Notes: generated from the sequence alone by a model not told the origin. Shown: positions 46,686 to 61,607, numbered from the stretch's first letter. The stretch: DNA of 64,000 nt from Dirofilaria immitis (GCA_024305405.1 JAKNDB010000110.1:1364001-1428000); one strand, 5' to 3'. Numbers and translations: made by a program.

Positions 46686-47466
46686 ATGAAATTCTTACTT
46701 ATTACTGCTAATGTTGGATCACTATTTGAAGAGGTTACTATTTTTACAATATCTCGGTTTTGTATGATAATTAATGTCTTCATTTTCTTATTAACATTTT
46801 CATTTCCTACAAAATTTTTTCTCTATTTTCGATCAAACAAATTTTGCTAGTTTAGGAAAAAGAAACTTGAAAGGAAATAGATGTAAAAAACGAAAATTTC
46901 CGATATTTCTATTTACATATTTCATTGTATGTTTTTCAGTCATGCCGAATACGTAGCGCTTGGGTGGCAACTTTACACAAGTAAGAATTATCTTATAAGC
47001 AAACGGACTATTAATCTGAGAAAGATAAACAAATAAATAAATTCATGGGAATCATTTATTTTTCATCCGATCTGAACAAATTTAATCGGGATTTCTTTTT
47101 TCCTCGCAAAGAATAAAAGAAAAATTAGAGCTAAATAAAAAGAACAGAAAAGAGATCATATTTTTCTTAGAGAAACAGATGTTTCTTTTAAAGGAAATGT
47201 GTAAACACTAAGTATTTAAAAAAATTAAAAAATTTCAAAATTTGCAGTGAAAGTTGCTTTCTCAATTTGTAACCAAATTAAGTGCTATTAATAAGATAAT
47301 TCAAATTCTGAAATTTAGATCTTAATTCTCATAAAATATGATTTGCATCATATCTAATACCAAAAACTGTACGTAAATCTGTTCCACATCTGTTCGACAA
47401 AGAGGTAATTATCAAGTTAAGCGAAGTAAATTAAATAATTAAGCTTCATAAAATTTAATGTTTGTA

Positions 47467-47535
<69 letters not shown>

Positions 47536-50500
47536 ATGTTGTAATTTCATGTATGTAAATATGTTACGCAAAAGTGTACGAAGATGTGGGTTCGTTAATT
47601 ATGAATAATAAGAAAATTGTTGGCTCTTCATGCATACAAACGTTATGTTTGGAATGGGAAGGAAAATTAGTTCTTCAATATCGTTAATTCATTTTCTGCT
47701 GGAACCATTCAGAATGCTAAAGTGGCATTACAAAATTTGAATCGGAAAAATGTTTATGCTTGAGCATGGGAAAATTAAAATTGGTGACAACAGCAAGGTA
47801 TCGTAATTGACGGAAAAGTAAACATTGAGAAGTCTGCAAAAATATAATAAAAAACTGATGAAATAAATTACAGTTTGTAATGATAGCAATGACTAAAAAT
47901 TTATCTGTATGATTCAAGAAGGAATGACTGAAGACGAATCAAGTGATTGACTATTGGATGAACGATTACAAAAGATAAATGATTTGATGATTAGTGACGT
48001 AATTTTTAGTCGAAGTAATTGTACATACTCGGTGATCTTTAGTGTTTTTTTAGCGATTTTTGCATATGTACTAGGAGTTCCATCAAATTATCCTAATATA
48101 TGCGGAATAGTGAATGAAACTGTAAATAATAAATATGCGAAGGAGGTAAAAATAATTTCAAGTGAATATCATTATCACATATCATATAGCTTACTTTTCT
48201 ATTCTTTTTCTTTTTTAATTTGCATAAAATTTAATATTAGCAAGTTTTTCCCATGTAATTTCAGGTTATTAAAGAAAGCAGCGCACATTTTGTTGCTATA
48301 CATATGCAAGAAGTTGGTGGAAAAAATTTTGAGGAATGTATCAGTCAGGTACCATCTTTTTTGAATCATGTAGCAGCTAGCATGCATGAAATGGGATATT
48401 CAACCGGTCGTGCCTATCTGGATCTTGAATTTGATTTACCTGAAAGTTATAATGTATGCTTTTTCTTTTGACAAATATAATTAACTTATCTTTTCTGCAT
48501 TAGCAATTAATTTTCTCTTTTTAAAAAAGTACGTACTATAATATGATTGCATTTATTTCTTCTGTCAGATTTTAGAAAATTTGGAAAATTTTTGGTTGTT
48601 TTAAAAGCTTTGAAATATTTAATATTAAGTGTTCTTTTCCACTTCACGAAATAATTTTAAAAATTATTACTGTAATCAAAATAATTACATAAGAAACAAA
48701 TATACTTGCAGGCCCTTGGCTCACTATTTTTCATTAATGATGTAACACTACCGCGAATACGACAATATGATTTTATAACAAAACAATTTGTCAAATTGGA
48801 GAAAGTCTTCGAATCATACGATCATGGTTTACTGAAATGTCAAATGTTGCGTAAAGCTAAATTTCCAAAAGATTTCTGGCCAGCTGTTAAATGGGGCAGG
48901 AAAGGATATATGCATTGCCGATTTCGTATAGATCAAACGTTAATTTATTTTTACATAATTTTTATAGTTTTTTTCTTTATTTAGCAAACGGAATACGTTT
49001 TTTTTTTCGGATGAGATTTTAGTTTTTAAGTTCGGCTCAGAATGATGCTTAAATCTAATTAATTTAATATTCCAAAGATTATGTTTAGAATTATTTACAT
49101 AATCTGCTAAGAAAGATGAAATAAAACACTGCACAGCATTAATATGAAAATAACATATATTATACTTCCCAGAAGTTCCCATAAATTCAAATCTATTCTA
49201 CACATAACTTTTCAGTGTGTTCGATTTTGTCAACGTACATCTCTTCCACGATGAATCTAACATTGCCCTCATACATGAGGTTTCTTTTCATTAACTTATA
49301 TGTATACCTGAAAGCATAACTTTCGAAAAAATGCAATATGTGATTCAAAATAACTCTTACCGCAAATGACAATTGATGAAGGGTGAGACTTTTGAAGTTC
49401 AATCATAGCTTTATCTGTAAATGAATTATAGGAAAAGAAATAATTCAATGGCTAAAATCTTCTTCAATATTTCTTCAAAAGATTGCTTTTCTTCAAAAAA
49501 ATTTCTCCAAGAGATCTCTATGATATGATGCTGTTAAACCAAAAACAAAAATATGTTGCATCAAATGGAACTAACTTTGAAATCCCACCAACTTTTTTTG
49601 GAAATTTTTTCCAGAAGAGAGGAAGACGTGATAATTTATCGCACTATTAATAGAAATGATGAAAAAATTTTTAAATTCGAAATTTGCAGAATCCTGCACT
49701 TTATAGTGAAAATCGAAAACGAGCGTTAAATTTCGTTTTGAATGAATTGAAGCGAGTCAGTGAAGATGACAACCATTCATATCCGCTTTTCTTATTTGGT
49801 GATTTGAATTTTCGACTAGATTTGCAATCGTTTTTGAACGTGAGTTTAAATCTTATTTCTCTTTCACCCAATAATATTTAAGATATCTCTTTGAGATTAG
49901 TTCAAAGTGACTTATCAAAGCGTGAATTCTGAAAATTTTGCAACATGCAAAATATAGATTTTGTCGATGTAAATCATTTAGAAATTTTCCTATCCTAAAT
50001 TTCTATTAGAGAAATGATTATCAAATTGTTGCTTTGTACCGTTCCGCAGAATTTCTGAAGAAAAGCTGCTAATCTGAAATCTAATTGCAGCGTATAACAG
50101 ATGATACTGATTTACGGGAAGATTCAACAGAATCTACTCAATCAAGCGTTTGCAGTACCGATGGATATGGAGATTTTTTAACGGTTGGTTCTCCAAATAC
50201 AAATGAGCTTAAGCCATTGACGGATTTCAGAAGAACTGTATCAGCTATCGAATTCCGAAGATCACCTGATAATTTCAGTAGCGATGTTCCAACCAGGTGA
50301 GTTGAAGGTATGAAGTTTGATTATAATTAGTTCCTGTTATGAAGTTTGATTATAATTAGTTCCTGTTTTATTTTACATATTTTTAGGTGATATCAGTTGC
50401 AATATATTAATAATTTTTATAATTTCCTAAGTTCCATGCTGAATTATTACCTGTAATCTATATAAATTCAATTACTATAATATATTATCGTTTATTTTCA

Positions 50501-51526
50501 TAAATGTGTTTTGCTTGAAATTCTGGAGATTGGATATGTTGCAGTGCAAATTGGATTTCATTACCACTAGCTTTTATGATGTTTCGAATTTAGAATTCAT
50601 AATTAAGCTAACTATCATCAGATCATTGATTTAGTTGTGTACTTCGTATTGAAAAGAAATTGTTCGATTACTTCAATCATAAACGATTATTGAATGAATG
50701 GCAAGGTTATTTGGAAGATGACCGAGAAGTACATAACTTCCCATACCTACGCGAACTTAGCATCAATTTTCCACCTACGTGTGTTCAATTATTATTCAAA
50801 TTTTTTCTGAATTTCTTCTAAATTTCTTTTTCTTCTTTCTTCTGCTTTTTATTCTACTTCTAAAAATTTCACCTTTTTTTTTGTCTGGTTTTCCATCATT
50901 TTGTCAATTTTTTTTCGAGAATGAAACTTCACGTGGTCATGTTGCTTGCATAATACAGCATTGCACAGCTTTTTAACTAGTATATAAAAATACTTAAAGA
51001 ACTTACACCTATAATCGGTATCTATAATTAATCAGTAATTATTCATGTGTCAAAAAATGTTCTCTCTTAAATTTTATGCTTTTAGATATCCATGGAGTGA
51101 AGATCCGGATGAATCGGAATCCTTGATGAAGACACGTGCGCCAGCATGGTGTGATCGTGTATTGATGAATGCACGAGCTTTGGAAATGGTTAAACGAGAT
51201 AAATTTGCGAAATATGATAGTTTTGGAAAAGGTGTATGCATGGGTGACCATAAGGTTAGCAATTTCTTCATTTTTTTCTTCAAATTAAAATTTATTCGCT
51301 TCAAATTTAAAGTTAAAATTTTTTGATCTCAAATCGAAGTTAAATTTTCCCGTTTATATTATAATTTATGAAATAATAGGTAGCGATCGATGGTTTTTTT
51401 TGCCAACAAGAAAATTTAAACTTTTATTACAAAATTTTTTAATGAAATTATAAATTTTTCATAAAATTATAAATATTACACTAATTGTTGCAGCCAGTAA
51501 TGTTATCATTCAGCTTGATTTTATGA
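46686..51526 (+). CDS. ipp-5: Type I inositol-polyphosphate 5-phosphatase (INPP5A/ipp-5 family)
   Basis: The enzyme removes the 5-phosphate from Ins(1,4,5)P3 and Ins(1,3,4,5)P4 and so ends IP3-driven calcium release; in C. elegans the ipp-5 product acts in spermathecal IP3 signalling. Exons: 46686-46733 (MKFLLITANVGSLFEE, matching the human LLVTANVGSLFDD start), 46940-46980, 48265-48453, 48712-48938, 49216-49279, 49690-49839, 50091-50296, 50635-50778, 51086-51254 and 51494-51526. Visible motifs are AIHMQEVGGKNFEE, LGSLFFINDVTLP, KWGRKGYMHCRFRID, FDFVNVHLFHDESNIA, the catalytic GDLNFRLD, FPPTYPWSED, the second catalytic motif RAPAWCDRVLMN, and VCMGDHKPV. Exon 7 (50091-50296) is a Ser/Thr-rich insert absent from human INPP5A. 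All phases agree except exon 2 to exon 3: exon 2 leaves two bases but exon 3 is in phase 0, although the protein alignment continues without a gap. The predicted C-terminus is short and ends SLIL, without the CaaX box (CVVQ) of human INPP5A. Confidence 0.94.
47470..47529. repeat. (TG)n microsatellite in an INPP5A intron
   Basis: TG dinucleotide tract of about 60 bp with TA interruptions at both ends, in the intron between INPP5A exons 2 and 3. A Z-DNA-prone sequence. Confidence 0.97.
50309..50366. repeat. Perfect 29-bp tandem duplication in an INPP5A intron
   Basis: Two identical adjacent 29-bp units (tatgaagtttgattataa...ttcctgt) at 50309-50337 and 50338-50366, starting 12 bases after the donor that ends exon 7. 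Confidence 0.95.
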
Positions 51527-54500
51527 ACAAAACATGAACAATCATTGTGATTACTTTTTGTATTCTTCATTCTGAGACTTGAATAACAATGGATTATTTT
51601 TGTGCGAACAACTAATTATATCAGGATCATCATTTCATTAAAAAGAATTTTTTTTTGTTATTTGAATCTAGAGTAGAATTAAACGAAAATTTTTATAGCT
51701 TAATTTTTAAATTCCAACGAAAAAATTAAACTTTTCAAATTAGTCTATTCATAAATAAATACCTAATAGCTTAACAGTCACTATTCTTTCTTATGGATAT
51801 ATGACATTTATAAGTTATCAACGAAGCGAATAACAGTTCTGATTTTTCCTTCACTTCGTGATTGTCAGATCTTCACATTGCTTGTTTGTTTTCAATCCAC
51901 AAAGCAATCACTTTGCGATAATTATCACCGGAGGCAAACCGGTTGTCATTCATATAAGTCCTCTGTTGATATTAGTTATAGTGCTAATAGCATGGTATAC
52001 TTTTTCCTCTAAACTTTTGCTCGAATATTGGTATAACTCATTTGTGATATTCATAGGTTTTGGTATTGTTTTATTTTTTTTTCGCTTCAGAATTATTTTC
52101 ATTAAAATAATCTATTATTTCAATTTCGTATTGAATTCATTTCCATTCATGTTCATATTTATATCCTTCGGGTAGTAACAATGTATATTTATTTGATACT
52201 TATATTAAATGTCATTTGTTTGACAGATGTCGGCAATAATTTCATTTTATAGGGCTCATTATAACTGAATTGAAATAAACAATTGTTTAAACATTTCCGA
52301 ATTTTATTCGCTGACACATACAGATTGAATGAAAGAAGTACGGAATGGCTTTGGAGTATTCAAATATCGAAGTTAAAAAAACAAAACGAAAAAATTCATT
52401 TTTGCAGATTTTTTTAGATTAAAACAAATTTATCTACAAATTAATTTCTTTCTTTTCTCTTTCCTTTTTTTTAATCAGTATCAGTTTTTTCCTTTAAAGT
52501 GCGCTTAATTGATTCGTAATTTTGAACACTTTAAATTGACTGTTTGATCTTTTCTTTCTTCCATCTACGGTACTGAAATTCGATGCAAGAGTTAAAATCA
52601 ACCGGACTAATTTCGAGGAAGAAATCTGGAAACTAATCAGCCTAAAGTTTTCATAGAAACTTGAATTTATAACTACCTGATTGATTTTACTTATCAGAAT
52701 TTTTAGTATTTTATCTTTTATTCCATTCAAATTTTTCGATTTTTTCTCTTTATCTTTTACGCCTTCGATTTGGTATGTTCTGAATTGATAATTTATTTTA
52801 TATTATAAATCTGAAAAATTCATAGTTATTGCAGTACTATAAAATGCAAAATTACGTATCACTGTCTTGACACACATATATATATATATTGAAAAGAGAT
52901 ATTAAATAATTCTTCTGCCGTTTACTGTTTGAGTTAAAGTTTTATGCTGAATATTAGAATTTCTTCAAGTTCTCGATAGGATTCCTCCAAATCCATAATT
53001 GTCCATCATTTATTCTTGTTTTTCTTACCATACATACAAAATATGATCCATTTGATTTCCAAAAATTTATCGGAAGAGAAATTTGATTAGTGGCGTCACA
53101 TACTGATTGTGTAAAACTTTTTTCTATCTTTCTGTTTTCATTCGCACCCTCGTTCTCTCTCACTGACACATTCATCATCATCGTTAGTATTCAAAAACTA
53201 CTCAAATTAGTAATCGACAATTTCTTATTAACGGTCCGTCCGCTTTTGATGTGTGAAAACCGGAAATTGTCTAGAAAATTCGCATCCATGGCCGTGTTTG
53301 ACGCAAATTTCTTCGACATGCTCTCACACTGTTTGTTGTCTCTGTTGCTATTAAAAAGTAACAATAAAAAACAAAAAAAAGCAAATAAATTAGAGGTAAA
53401 TAATTAATAAATGACTGTTATAAAATCAATATTCGATTGAATTTAAAAATATAATTTAATTGTCAAGATAGATTTTTATTTTTGTTACCTAATGAACTCT
53501 ATCTATAACGTTCAATTTTTCATTTTCTCTTTTATGCCATTTTATGCCTTCTGAAGCCTTTTAAACAATACGTAATAGTTATGTTGCTATTTTTTGATTA
53601 TAATCTTTTTTTTTTTGGCCTGTTACCTATCCTAAACTAATCCCAGTATACCTTTCTTTTACCCATTCCATTTTTGGATATTTGAAAATAGAAATTTAAA
53701 ACCAGTAATGATTCTTTTTTAAATTAAGTTGTTAATGTTAGGAAAGAGAAAATTATAATACCATAAAAAGAAGCAATGATCATCTGGTATCTTCCTACAT
53801 CAAACTATGCTGGACAAACGCCATATGTGAAGCGTATCGAAAATATTTCCGTTGCCTAAAATTTCCGTAGCAATTCACCACGTGTCTCTCTCATACTTAT
53901 TTGCATATTTTTGATTTATATTATCAGTCATTATTATTTTTCATCTTTCTTCTCCTTCTTTTCATACCTTCTTCATCGTCTTTTTATCTTTATTCTCCGT
54001 CGTTCGATGGACCAAATGTATCATTTATCACAATCAGCAATCATTTCTTACAATTTGGATATAATTTTTCTTTTCCTTCATCTACTTCTCCCTTGTCAAC
54101 TGTCATCTGTCATCGTAATTCTATAAGTTGGAGTATTCTATCATATATAACATATTTTCCGATGTGACGTTTCAAAAATGCGCAAGATAATTTTTTATAC
54201 CGTCAAATAAGATTATTTTGAATATTCAATAATGTTGATGAATATTTACGCATTTCAAAATTTACGAATTTATTTATCTGATAAAAATAATCTTAATTAA
54301 TCATTTTCGAAATTATTTTCATCATAAATATGCAACTAAAACAAAAGGACGAAATAAAAAATCTTAGACTTCATAATAACAACATTACTTCTGAATATAT
54401 TAATTTTTCAAGCAGATTCCTTTTTTTTCTTGTCTTTTTTCACGCAATCAATGAAATTTTTAAATGAAAACAATTTGCAAAAAATTTTATTTGTATCTTT

Positions 54501-57500
54501 GCAGTTCAAAAAATTTCATAGTTTCAAACTATGAATTCTAATTATATTATCCAAAACTCGTCTGGTAATGTCGTGATTTACTGAGAACAAAGAAACAGAT
54601 TTTAGCCTAATTTATCATTTAGTCAGAATTTTAACCAAAAGAAATGAAACAATTGAATGAATATTATTTAACATAAAAAAATAATTTACATATGGTAGAG
54701 TGTTGAGGGATATATTATGAGCTATGTTGAAAAGCATAAGCATATGTTCAGACAATTTATCTGTCCATTAACATTCTAAATACGTAGAATTTATGGGAAT
54801 CTAAGTTTGCTCATTGTCATTTTCATTTTGATGACGAATAAAGTGATATCTGCAAATTGGTTAGATTTCAAGGACATCAATTAAATTGAAGGAAAAATTT
54901 CAATTTTTACAAAAATCGGATTGCATTAATTATTAATATAGTCATCAACAAGCAATTCTTTTATAAAAATAAAAAGAATTAATTATTCTTATTTAATCTT
55001 TCTTTTTCCTCCTTTATCGTAATTTTTTTGCGTTATTTGTGGCATTGACAAAGCTTTATGGGTGCATTAAAAATATATTAGAAACAATTTTTCCCTAATT
55101 AATATCTCTTAAATTCCTAGAATTTTTAGTTTTCAATTGAAATTATGCAATCTTTTAAAACAATGCTATATATTTACAAAATATAGAATTTACCGTAATA
55201 ATCATAAAGTTTTAGTTTGCGAAGCATAAGATAAAAACATCGAAGCAACTTTCAATATATTACAATTTCAAATGACATTAAAAACAGTAGAGGCAGATCA
55301 ACAATAAGCGTCTTAAATGATTTCATATTAAACAATTTTGAACGAAACAATCATTTCAAAATTTGAAATAATTATGAAAATTTCAAAAAAATCATAACAA
55401 TTACAAGAATTTAAGTAAATAAAGCAGAAAATATATCAGCATTTCATTAATTTTTGATAAATATATAATTTAAAAATTATACGCAGAAATAAATCAAATC
55501 AAATAGCAGCATGCATGATAACATATCAGACGACGACAATCATTCCTGCACCTAAAACAAATTATTGGTATGTTCGAAATCTCGCAAATGCTATCAAAGC
55601 TGAGTACTTTAAATAGTACTACTTCCGGTCCGTTCAGACAAAAAAATGCTTGGAAGCCCGTATTTTTTATTTTATGTGTGCAATGATGAAAGAAGTCAAG
55701 AAAGTCGATCTTATAAAAGGCATTCTCATCGAATCATCACAAGTTTGATAATATGCAAACATGGAATGGATTGAAAATTTTCTGATGGGATTATTAGATC
55801 ACTAAATTTTTATCTCACCACTTTTTCATATCAATTAGTTTGCAATTTTAATTATTTTTTGCTTTTTGATTTTTATTTTCATGTTTAATAAAGCAAGATA
55901 TGTTAAATATATTATAAAAGCAGGAATAAAATTAAAAATGAATTATCGAATCATTTATCTATTACATGAGAAATGAAAATCACTATCTGGTGATAAACGG
56001 AAACTTACCATTTTAGTCTTTCGAAACTGGCATTTTTATTTGCTGGTTTAACTTCTTCTTCATAACTTTTAAAAACGCCATTTTAACCACGAAGCCTTGA
56101 ATTTACAAAAATTATCACTGCCCAATTTAGCTTCATTCCAAATTCTTCATTCAAACTGTTTGTAATGTCACCAATCTAATATTTATTCTAAAATCATTCT
56201 TAATTATAAATTATATTTATTCTAAAATTATCCTTTCATCTTCTAGAAGACAATAATTCAGCGATATTGTAAAGCACAAAAGAATTTTAATTTTCCATTG
56301 TAAAGTTAGGAAATAAAATCTTTACAATTACAAATTTGTCATTAGCCAACACTAGATGCTTGAAAAAATTCAAAACTTATATGCAATTCTATTCAATAAT
56401 TCCCGAAATTGTTTTCGGAGATTGTTCTAGACAGTATTTATATGACCTTTTGCAACACGTAAACAATGAGATTTCCACGAGCTATAGCATTTCTAATCAG
56501 TGGTTTTTTTATGTGCACATTTTTTCTGTAACAAATAACATAGTAAAAAGAAGAAACGATTAAATGACGTATTTAAATACAAATATAAATATGATAATTT
56601 TTACTAATAAGCTGATAAATTTTATCAGTGCTTGCTTATGTTATGCAATCTCTTACTTTATCCTTTCATTTTCTCATCCTTTTCCTCATTCCATCTCCTT
56701 TTCATTTATGATGGAAAAATTTCTATATAGTAGACAATTGATTAATCTTTTGACGTTAAAAATATAAATTTATATAAAAGACATAATATAAAAATTCTAA
56801 CTTAATCATAATGGCCGTTTGTCAAATCATCGAGAATAATCATTCAGTTAATTAAGCTTTTGGCATTATTATGTGATAAATTTGCCATATGAATTACTTA
56901 TCCATATGGTTAAATCATAAATTTTTGTAACTTTATAATTAGAATGAATTATTTTTCCGATTTATTTGATTATTCCAACTTTTCATAATTTATGGATTGA
57001 ACATTTGGGCTTTTTGCATATTACACTTAACGAATATTTTAAAATACACCTCAATTCTTTGTTATTTTTTTTTAATATTAGAAATTTGCAATGTATGTAC
57101 CATAAGACAAAAAGGCTAACATGCAGTATTGCACAGCTGCATGTTAGTATTCAATTTTATATCGTGTACTTCCTGTTCAATTCTTCATCTTCTATCTTGA
57201 TCATTCATTCGATTGTCAAAATTACTTTGTTATGCAACAATAACGGATTTAAATAATTATATTCCACTTATTTTTAGCCTAATAAGTTAAAATTAATCAT
57301 CAACTTTTGATGAATACATTTTATCTGATATAATATAATAACTAGATAAAAGAACTACTGGACAATTTCATTAGCAAACGGATGAATGAAAAAGAGTTAC
57401 ATATACTATGTAATATAATTAATTAATTTCTTTTCTATTTAAGTATTGAAAATGAAATAGAACTGAGATAAGCTGAATTGAACGGTAAACACACGCATAG

Positions 57501-59383
57501 ATACATGAAGTGAACTAAATCTCTGATGCTTTCAAAATTTATGACAAATTTTAGTAGTTTTAAAAAGTTTTTTTATATGGTAAAGCTTTAATTGAACAAA
57601 TATACACACATAAACACACGCGCACATACAATACACATACACATACATGCATACACAACATCTATATATTTCATTTTTTTCAACTTAAAAATTTCATCCT
57701 TGTTTTACTATATTATTTTGTATAATGAATATATTTATTTCTCGTTTCTCTGCTATTATTGCATTAAAGTTTTTTTGAAAGATTTTCTGATATTTTATTG
57801 ATTTTTTGTATTCATAGTTTTTGATTTTTTTTCTTCTTTTTATACGATATACAATTACAATATATTTTGTTCATTTATCCTTCTTCGTCATATCGTTCGT
57901 ATTTTCTCTTTTTTTTTTGAAGGTTTGTTTTCTGCTTATGATTCATTTTCGACAAATCGATGAGAAACTTATAGTGATTAATATGGTATGAAAAAATTTC
58001 TTTGCCATTAAATTTTAGTTAAATTGAAATTTACCCATTTTTTTTATAAAGACGAAATATCGGTGTTGAGATAAACATGATGTCGTGCATAATGAAAAAT
58101 TCAAGGAACTTCTCTCATTTTGCTTAGCTAAAAAATGAGCTAAAAAATATAACTTTTCGAAAATTTCGAATATATCGTAATATAACAATTCATTTAATTA
58201 CAGAAAGAAAGTCTGGAATTTATTCCAAGGAAAAATAAGTCACATTTTCGATTTTTCTTCTCAGCCAAATTTGTGAATAATTGAATACTTTCTTGTTTCC
58301 TGGATCATCAAAATATCCAGTTATTCGAAGCTCGCAAAATGCAATGTGTAATAAACTTCGTCAAAATATTTATGATAATACCATTGTTTTTGAATAAACT
58401 ACCTGTTTAAGTCAACCTAATTAATTGCAATCAAATATCATTTCACTTTGTTTGAACATATCTCACCGTAGATATATTTGATGGTTAACAACTATTGATG
58501 CTATTCATTATGATAAAATGGGCGATATTCTGATTGGACTTTACAAAAATATTAATTATTATATCACTGCAAAAATTTAATAATTCACGCACCTTTAATG
58601 TGTTATCTATGATAATTTCAGAAATTAAGAGTTGAAAGCAGCTCATCCCGCTAATTTATACTCAATAAAATACGCAAATCAATAAACAAAAATCCTAATA
58701 ATAAGTTATAGATGCATTAAAGTTTATGGTATTCAAATCTTATTTTATTCCTTGAAAAAAAGGGAAGTTATATAACTCGAAATTGGTCAACAAATTAATT
58801 AGCTGATAAATGGGACTTGAATACCAAGTAAGCTCATTTCTTTTCATCTTGCCAATAAACTTTATGATTAAAATTTATGGCACTATTAAGTTTAATTAAC
58901 CTGCAACATTCTTAAAACTATTTCCTTTTAAATGCATGAAATTGTGTGTCGAAAAAACGATGAAGAAAATTATAAGATGAAGAAGAAAAATATTTTGATA
59001 TATAATATTTATATATAATATATATCGATACATTTGTCGATACATTTTCATGGACATCTATGTATGCATGGCTGTACCGGAAGTGTTCATGGTCATCATA
59101 TGGCTTTTTTATCCTAAACCGTCGTTTCTTTACAAACGCCCACTCACTCCTTCATTCATAATAATTTCATACTTTATTTGATTCCCGAACTTGCTTGTTT
59201 CATTTGTCATATGAAGTAAACGCTATTATTTATATCTGTTTGTGGGACTCCTTCTTTTGTCTTTTTTTCTCTTTCGTTCTTTGCCCTTTCTTGTGAAATT
59301 TTTTTATCGTGATTAGGATAGTTTCATTATTTATTATATTGTTTCTTCGTATATTTATTACATTTGTTATAATTGTTCGAAAC
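51527..59383. other. About 8 kb spacer after INPP5A, no gene recognised
   Basis: AT-rich. AATAAA hexamers occur about 230 bp after the INPP5A stop (51755-51760). A less AT-rich island at 53090-53350 has open frames on both strands but no consistent exon chain. A CA-rich interrupted repeat lies at about 57600-57660 and an AT-rich palindromic patch near 59000-59035. Confidence 0.55.
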
Positions 59384-61571
59384 ATGATTGAAATTGAAAA
59401 TTCAAACAAGGACAATCCATGGTTAACTGATAGCATCAGCACTGCAGGTTTCGATATCATTCGATAATTCCAATGTGGCAAATTTCTGTAATCAAACAAA
59501 ATTACAGGAGTAATGGAACGCGCATGAAACAAGCAGGTCAAATAGTTGGAAAGTATATTTATTCACTTATTTTTTCTAAAATGGTTTGCACTGATTATTG
59601 AAATCATATATAACAGCTCAGTAATTCTAGTAAATTCAGCATCGATCAATGACATTTTCTTATTTTTAATTTTTATCTAAGACGAAGGATTTAAAATTTT
59701 TGTTTAAGCAACGGCTGTTTCCAGTTTTCTCATAAGTTTCATAGAATTATCATCTCACCACCTGTTCAAATAAAGATTTCATCAAATCGTTTAGCGGAAG
59801 CATCTTATGATTTGGATTATCGTTGTTTTTATTTTACATAATTTAATCTTAAATTTATATTAATTATCGAAAATATTGAGGGAAAGTTTTTGTTAAAGCA
59901 CTTAATTAAGAAAGCTAAGAAATTTGCGTAATTATTTTACGACGGTTGCAACAGATCTATTTTTTGTTTTTCTTTGTATGATGAAATGAATCTAATCATT
60001 TCACAAATAAACCATTCTTTCCTAAATTTGATTAAAATATTTCGAAAGCATAACAGTAGAATCACATTCAGATTCTTATATTATCGACCAAGATTATATT
60101 TAACTTTCATAATCCTTAGAAATAATTATGCTATAAGAAATGAATACAAAAGTGATATTTGAGAAAAAATTTAGAAATTGGTAGTTACACGATGGCGACA
60201 AATATTTTATAGAGTAAGAAGTTTTTTTTTTTTTTTCCACTCACAAATGAATGTATTACGGTAGTATTTCTAAATGTTCAATAAAGTGCAAGGATTTATA
60301 GATATTGCAGTTTAATGATTTCATCTGTTGAACAGCGATGAATCGATCAGTTCACACAAACATTTTTCATGTGTTAAAGGACATGCTGTTTGTTTCACTT
60401 CTGGAGTTAATTTTTAATTCTTACAATTTTCTTACTGCTTCTCAAGGTATATAGCAACAATCGATGAATTGCAATATTACTAATCCATTATATTATAATC
60501 GATACATACTGTTCATTGCTTAAAAATAATAATGATCATATGAATTGCTTATGGGACTAATTATTACGACTATTAACTGATAACCACTATTGGAAATAAA
60601 TCTTATGCCATAGTTATCTGCCATTTCATTTGTAATGAGGTATTTGAAGATGACATCAGATTAAAAACGATCAAACAATTAACGGCAGGATATATCCCAG
60701 GATGTTCTACATTCGTAAGTTCTAGATTTCAAACGAATCTTGAGAAGCTTCCTCTTCTTCAAGTGCGTTATTATCATTATCATTATTATTTTGACATAAG
60801 GTTTGTAATTAAAAATTGAACAAGATATCATTAGGTGGATGTGAAAATTTAAGTAAATACCATCATAATATTATGATATTGGATAACACTGTTTTCACTT
60901 AATTCTACCGTACGTTAATACAACTTTGATTTATCATCACGTATAGGACTAGTAAATGATATGCAACGTAAATAATTTAGAAAGTAATGAATAATTAATG
61001 ATCTACACTTCATAGTAATTAATATCTACATCTCGCATATAGTCTTGAATAATTTGATCTGTAAGCATTTTAACATTTTAACAAGAAATAATATCTGAAT
61101 TATTTAAATGAAGAATTTTTCTTTCCTACTTTCTCTTTGATAAAATCTCTGGCATTGATTGTATTCAATTAATAACTAATCATTTATTTAAAAATTTAGT
61201 TAAAACTTCAATAGAAATAAGTATAATAAATAATTCCATTACTTAATAATTAATCATCTTCCTGATAAATTTAATCTAAATTTAACAAAGATATCGAAAG
61301 AAATGAATAAAATAAAGTAATCCCAACGAAGTGTTATAAAATAATCTATTATTTAATATGATATAATTTATCAATAACTAATCATGATTAATTCAAACAT
61401 CCTTAATTTCTCTTTCGAATATTAAGTACTCAAACAAATCACTGCATTATTTCGTCTTATTCACTTCTTTCGTTATCATCATCATCATTATCATCATCAT
61501 TACTATACAATCGCGATATTTCGATTTGAATCCAACATTATATATCGCAACATATACCGTATTGTATAACA

Positions 61572-61607
<36 letters not shown>

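Noticed and set aside
47954..48264. Plus-strand open frame as an extra INPP5A exon (AIFAYVLGVPSNYPN)
   Set aside because: It does not solve the phase conflict and would insert sequence where the alignment to INPP5A is gap-free.
52954..53350. Minus-strand starts MSKKFASNTAMDANFLDN and MMMNVSVRENEGANEN in a GC-richer island
   Set aside because: The splice phases of the possible exons do not agree and no downstream exons were found.
59040..59480. Minus-strand exon pair (KFATLELSNDIETCSADAI, KKPYDDHEHFRYSHAY)
   Set aside because: Phase-compatible, but without further exons, and it overlaps antisense the better-connected plus-strand exon at 59384-59447.
60720..60800. Minus-strand NNALEEEEASQDSFEI open segment
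   Set aside because: No acceptor or start codon precedes it; it is explained by an AT/GA-rich tract.
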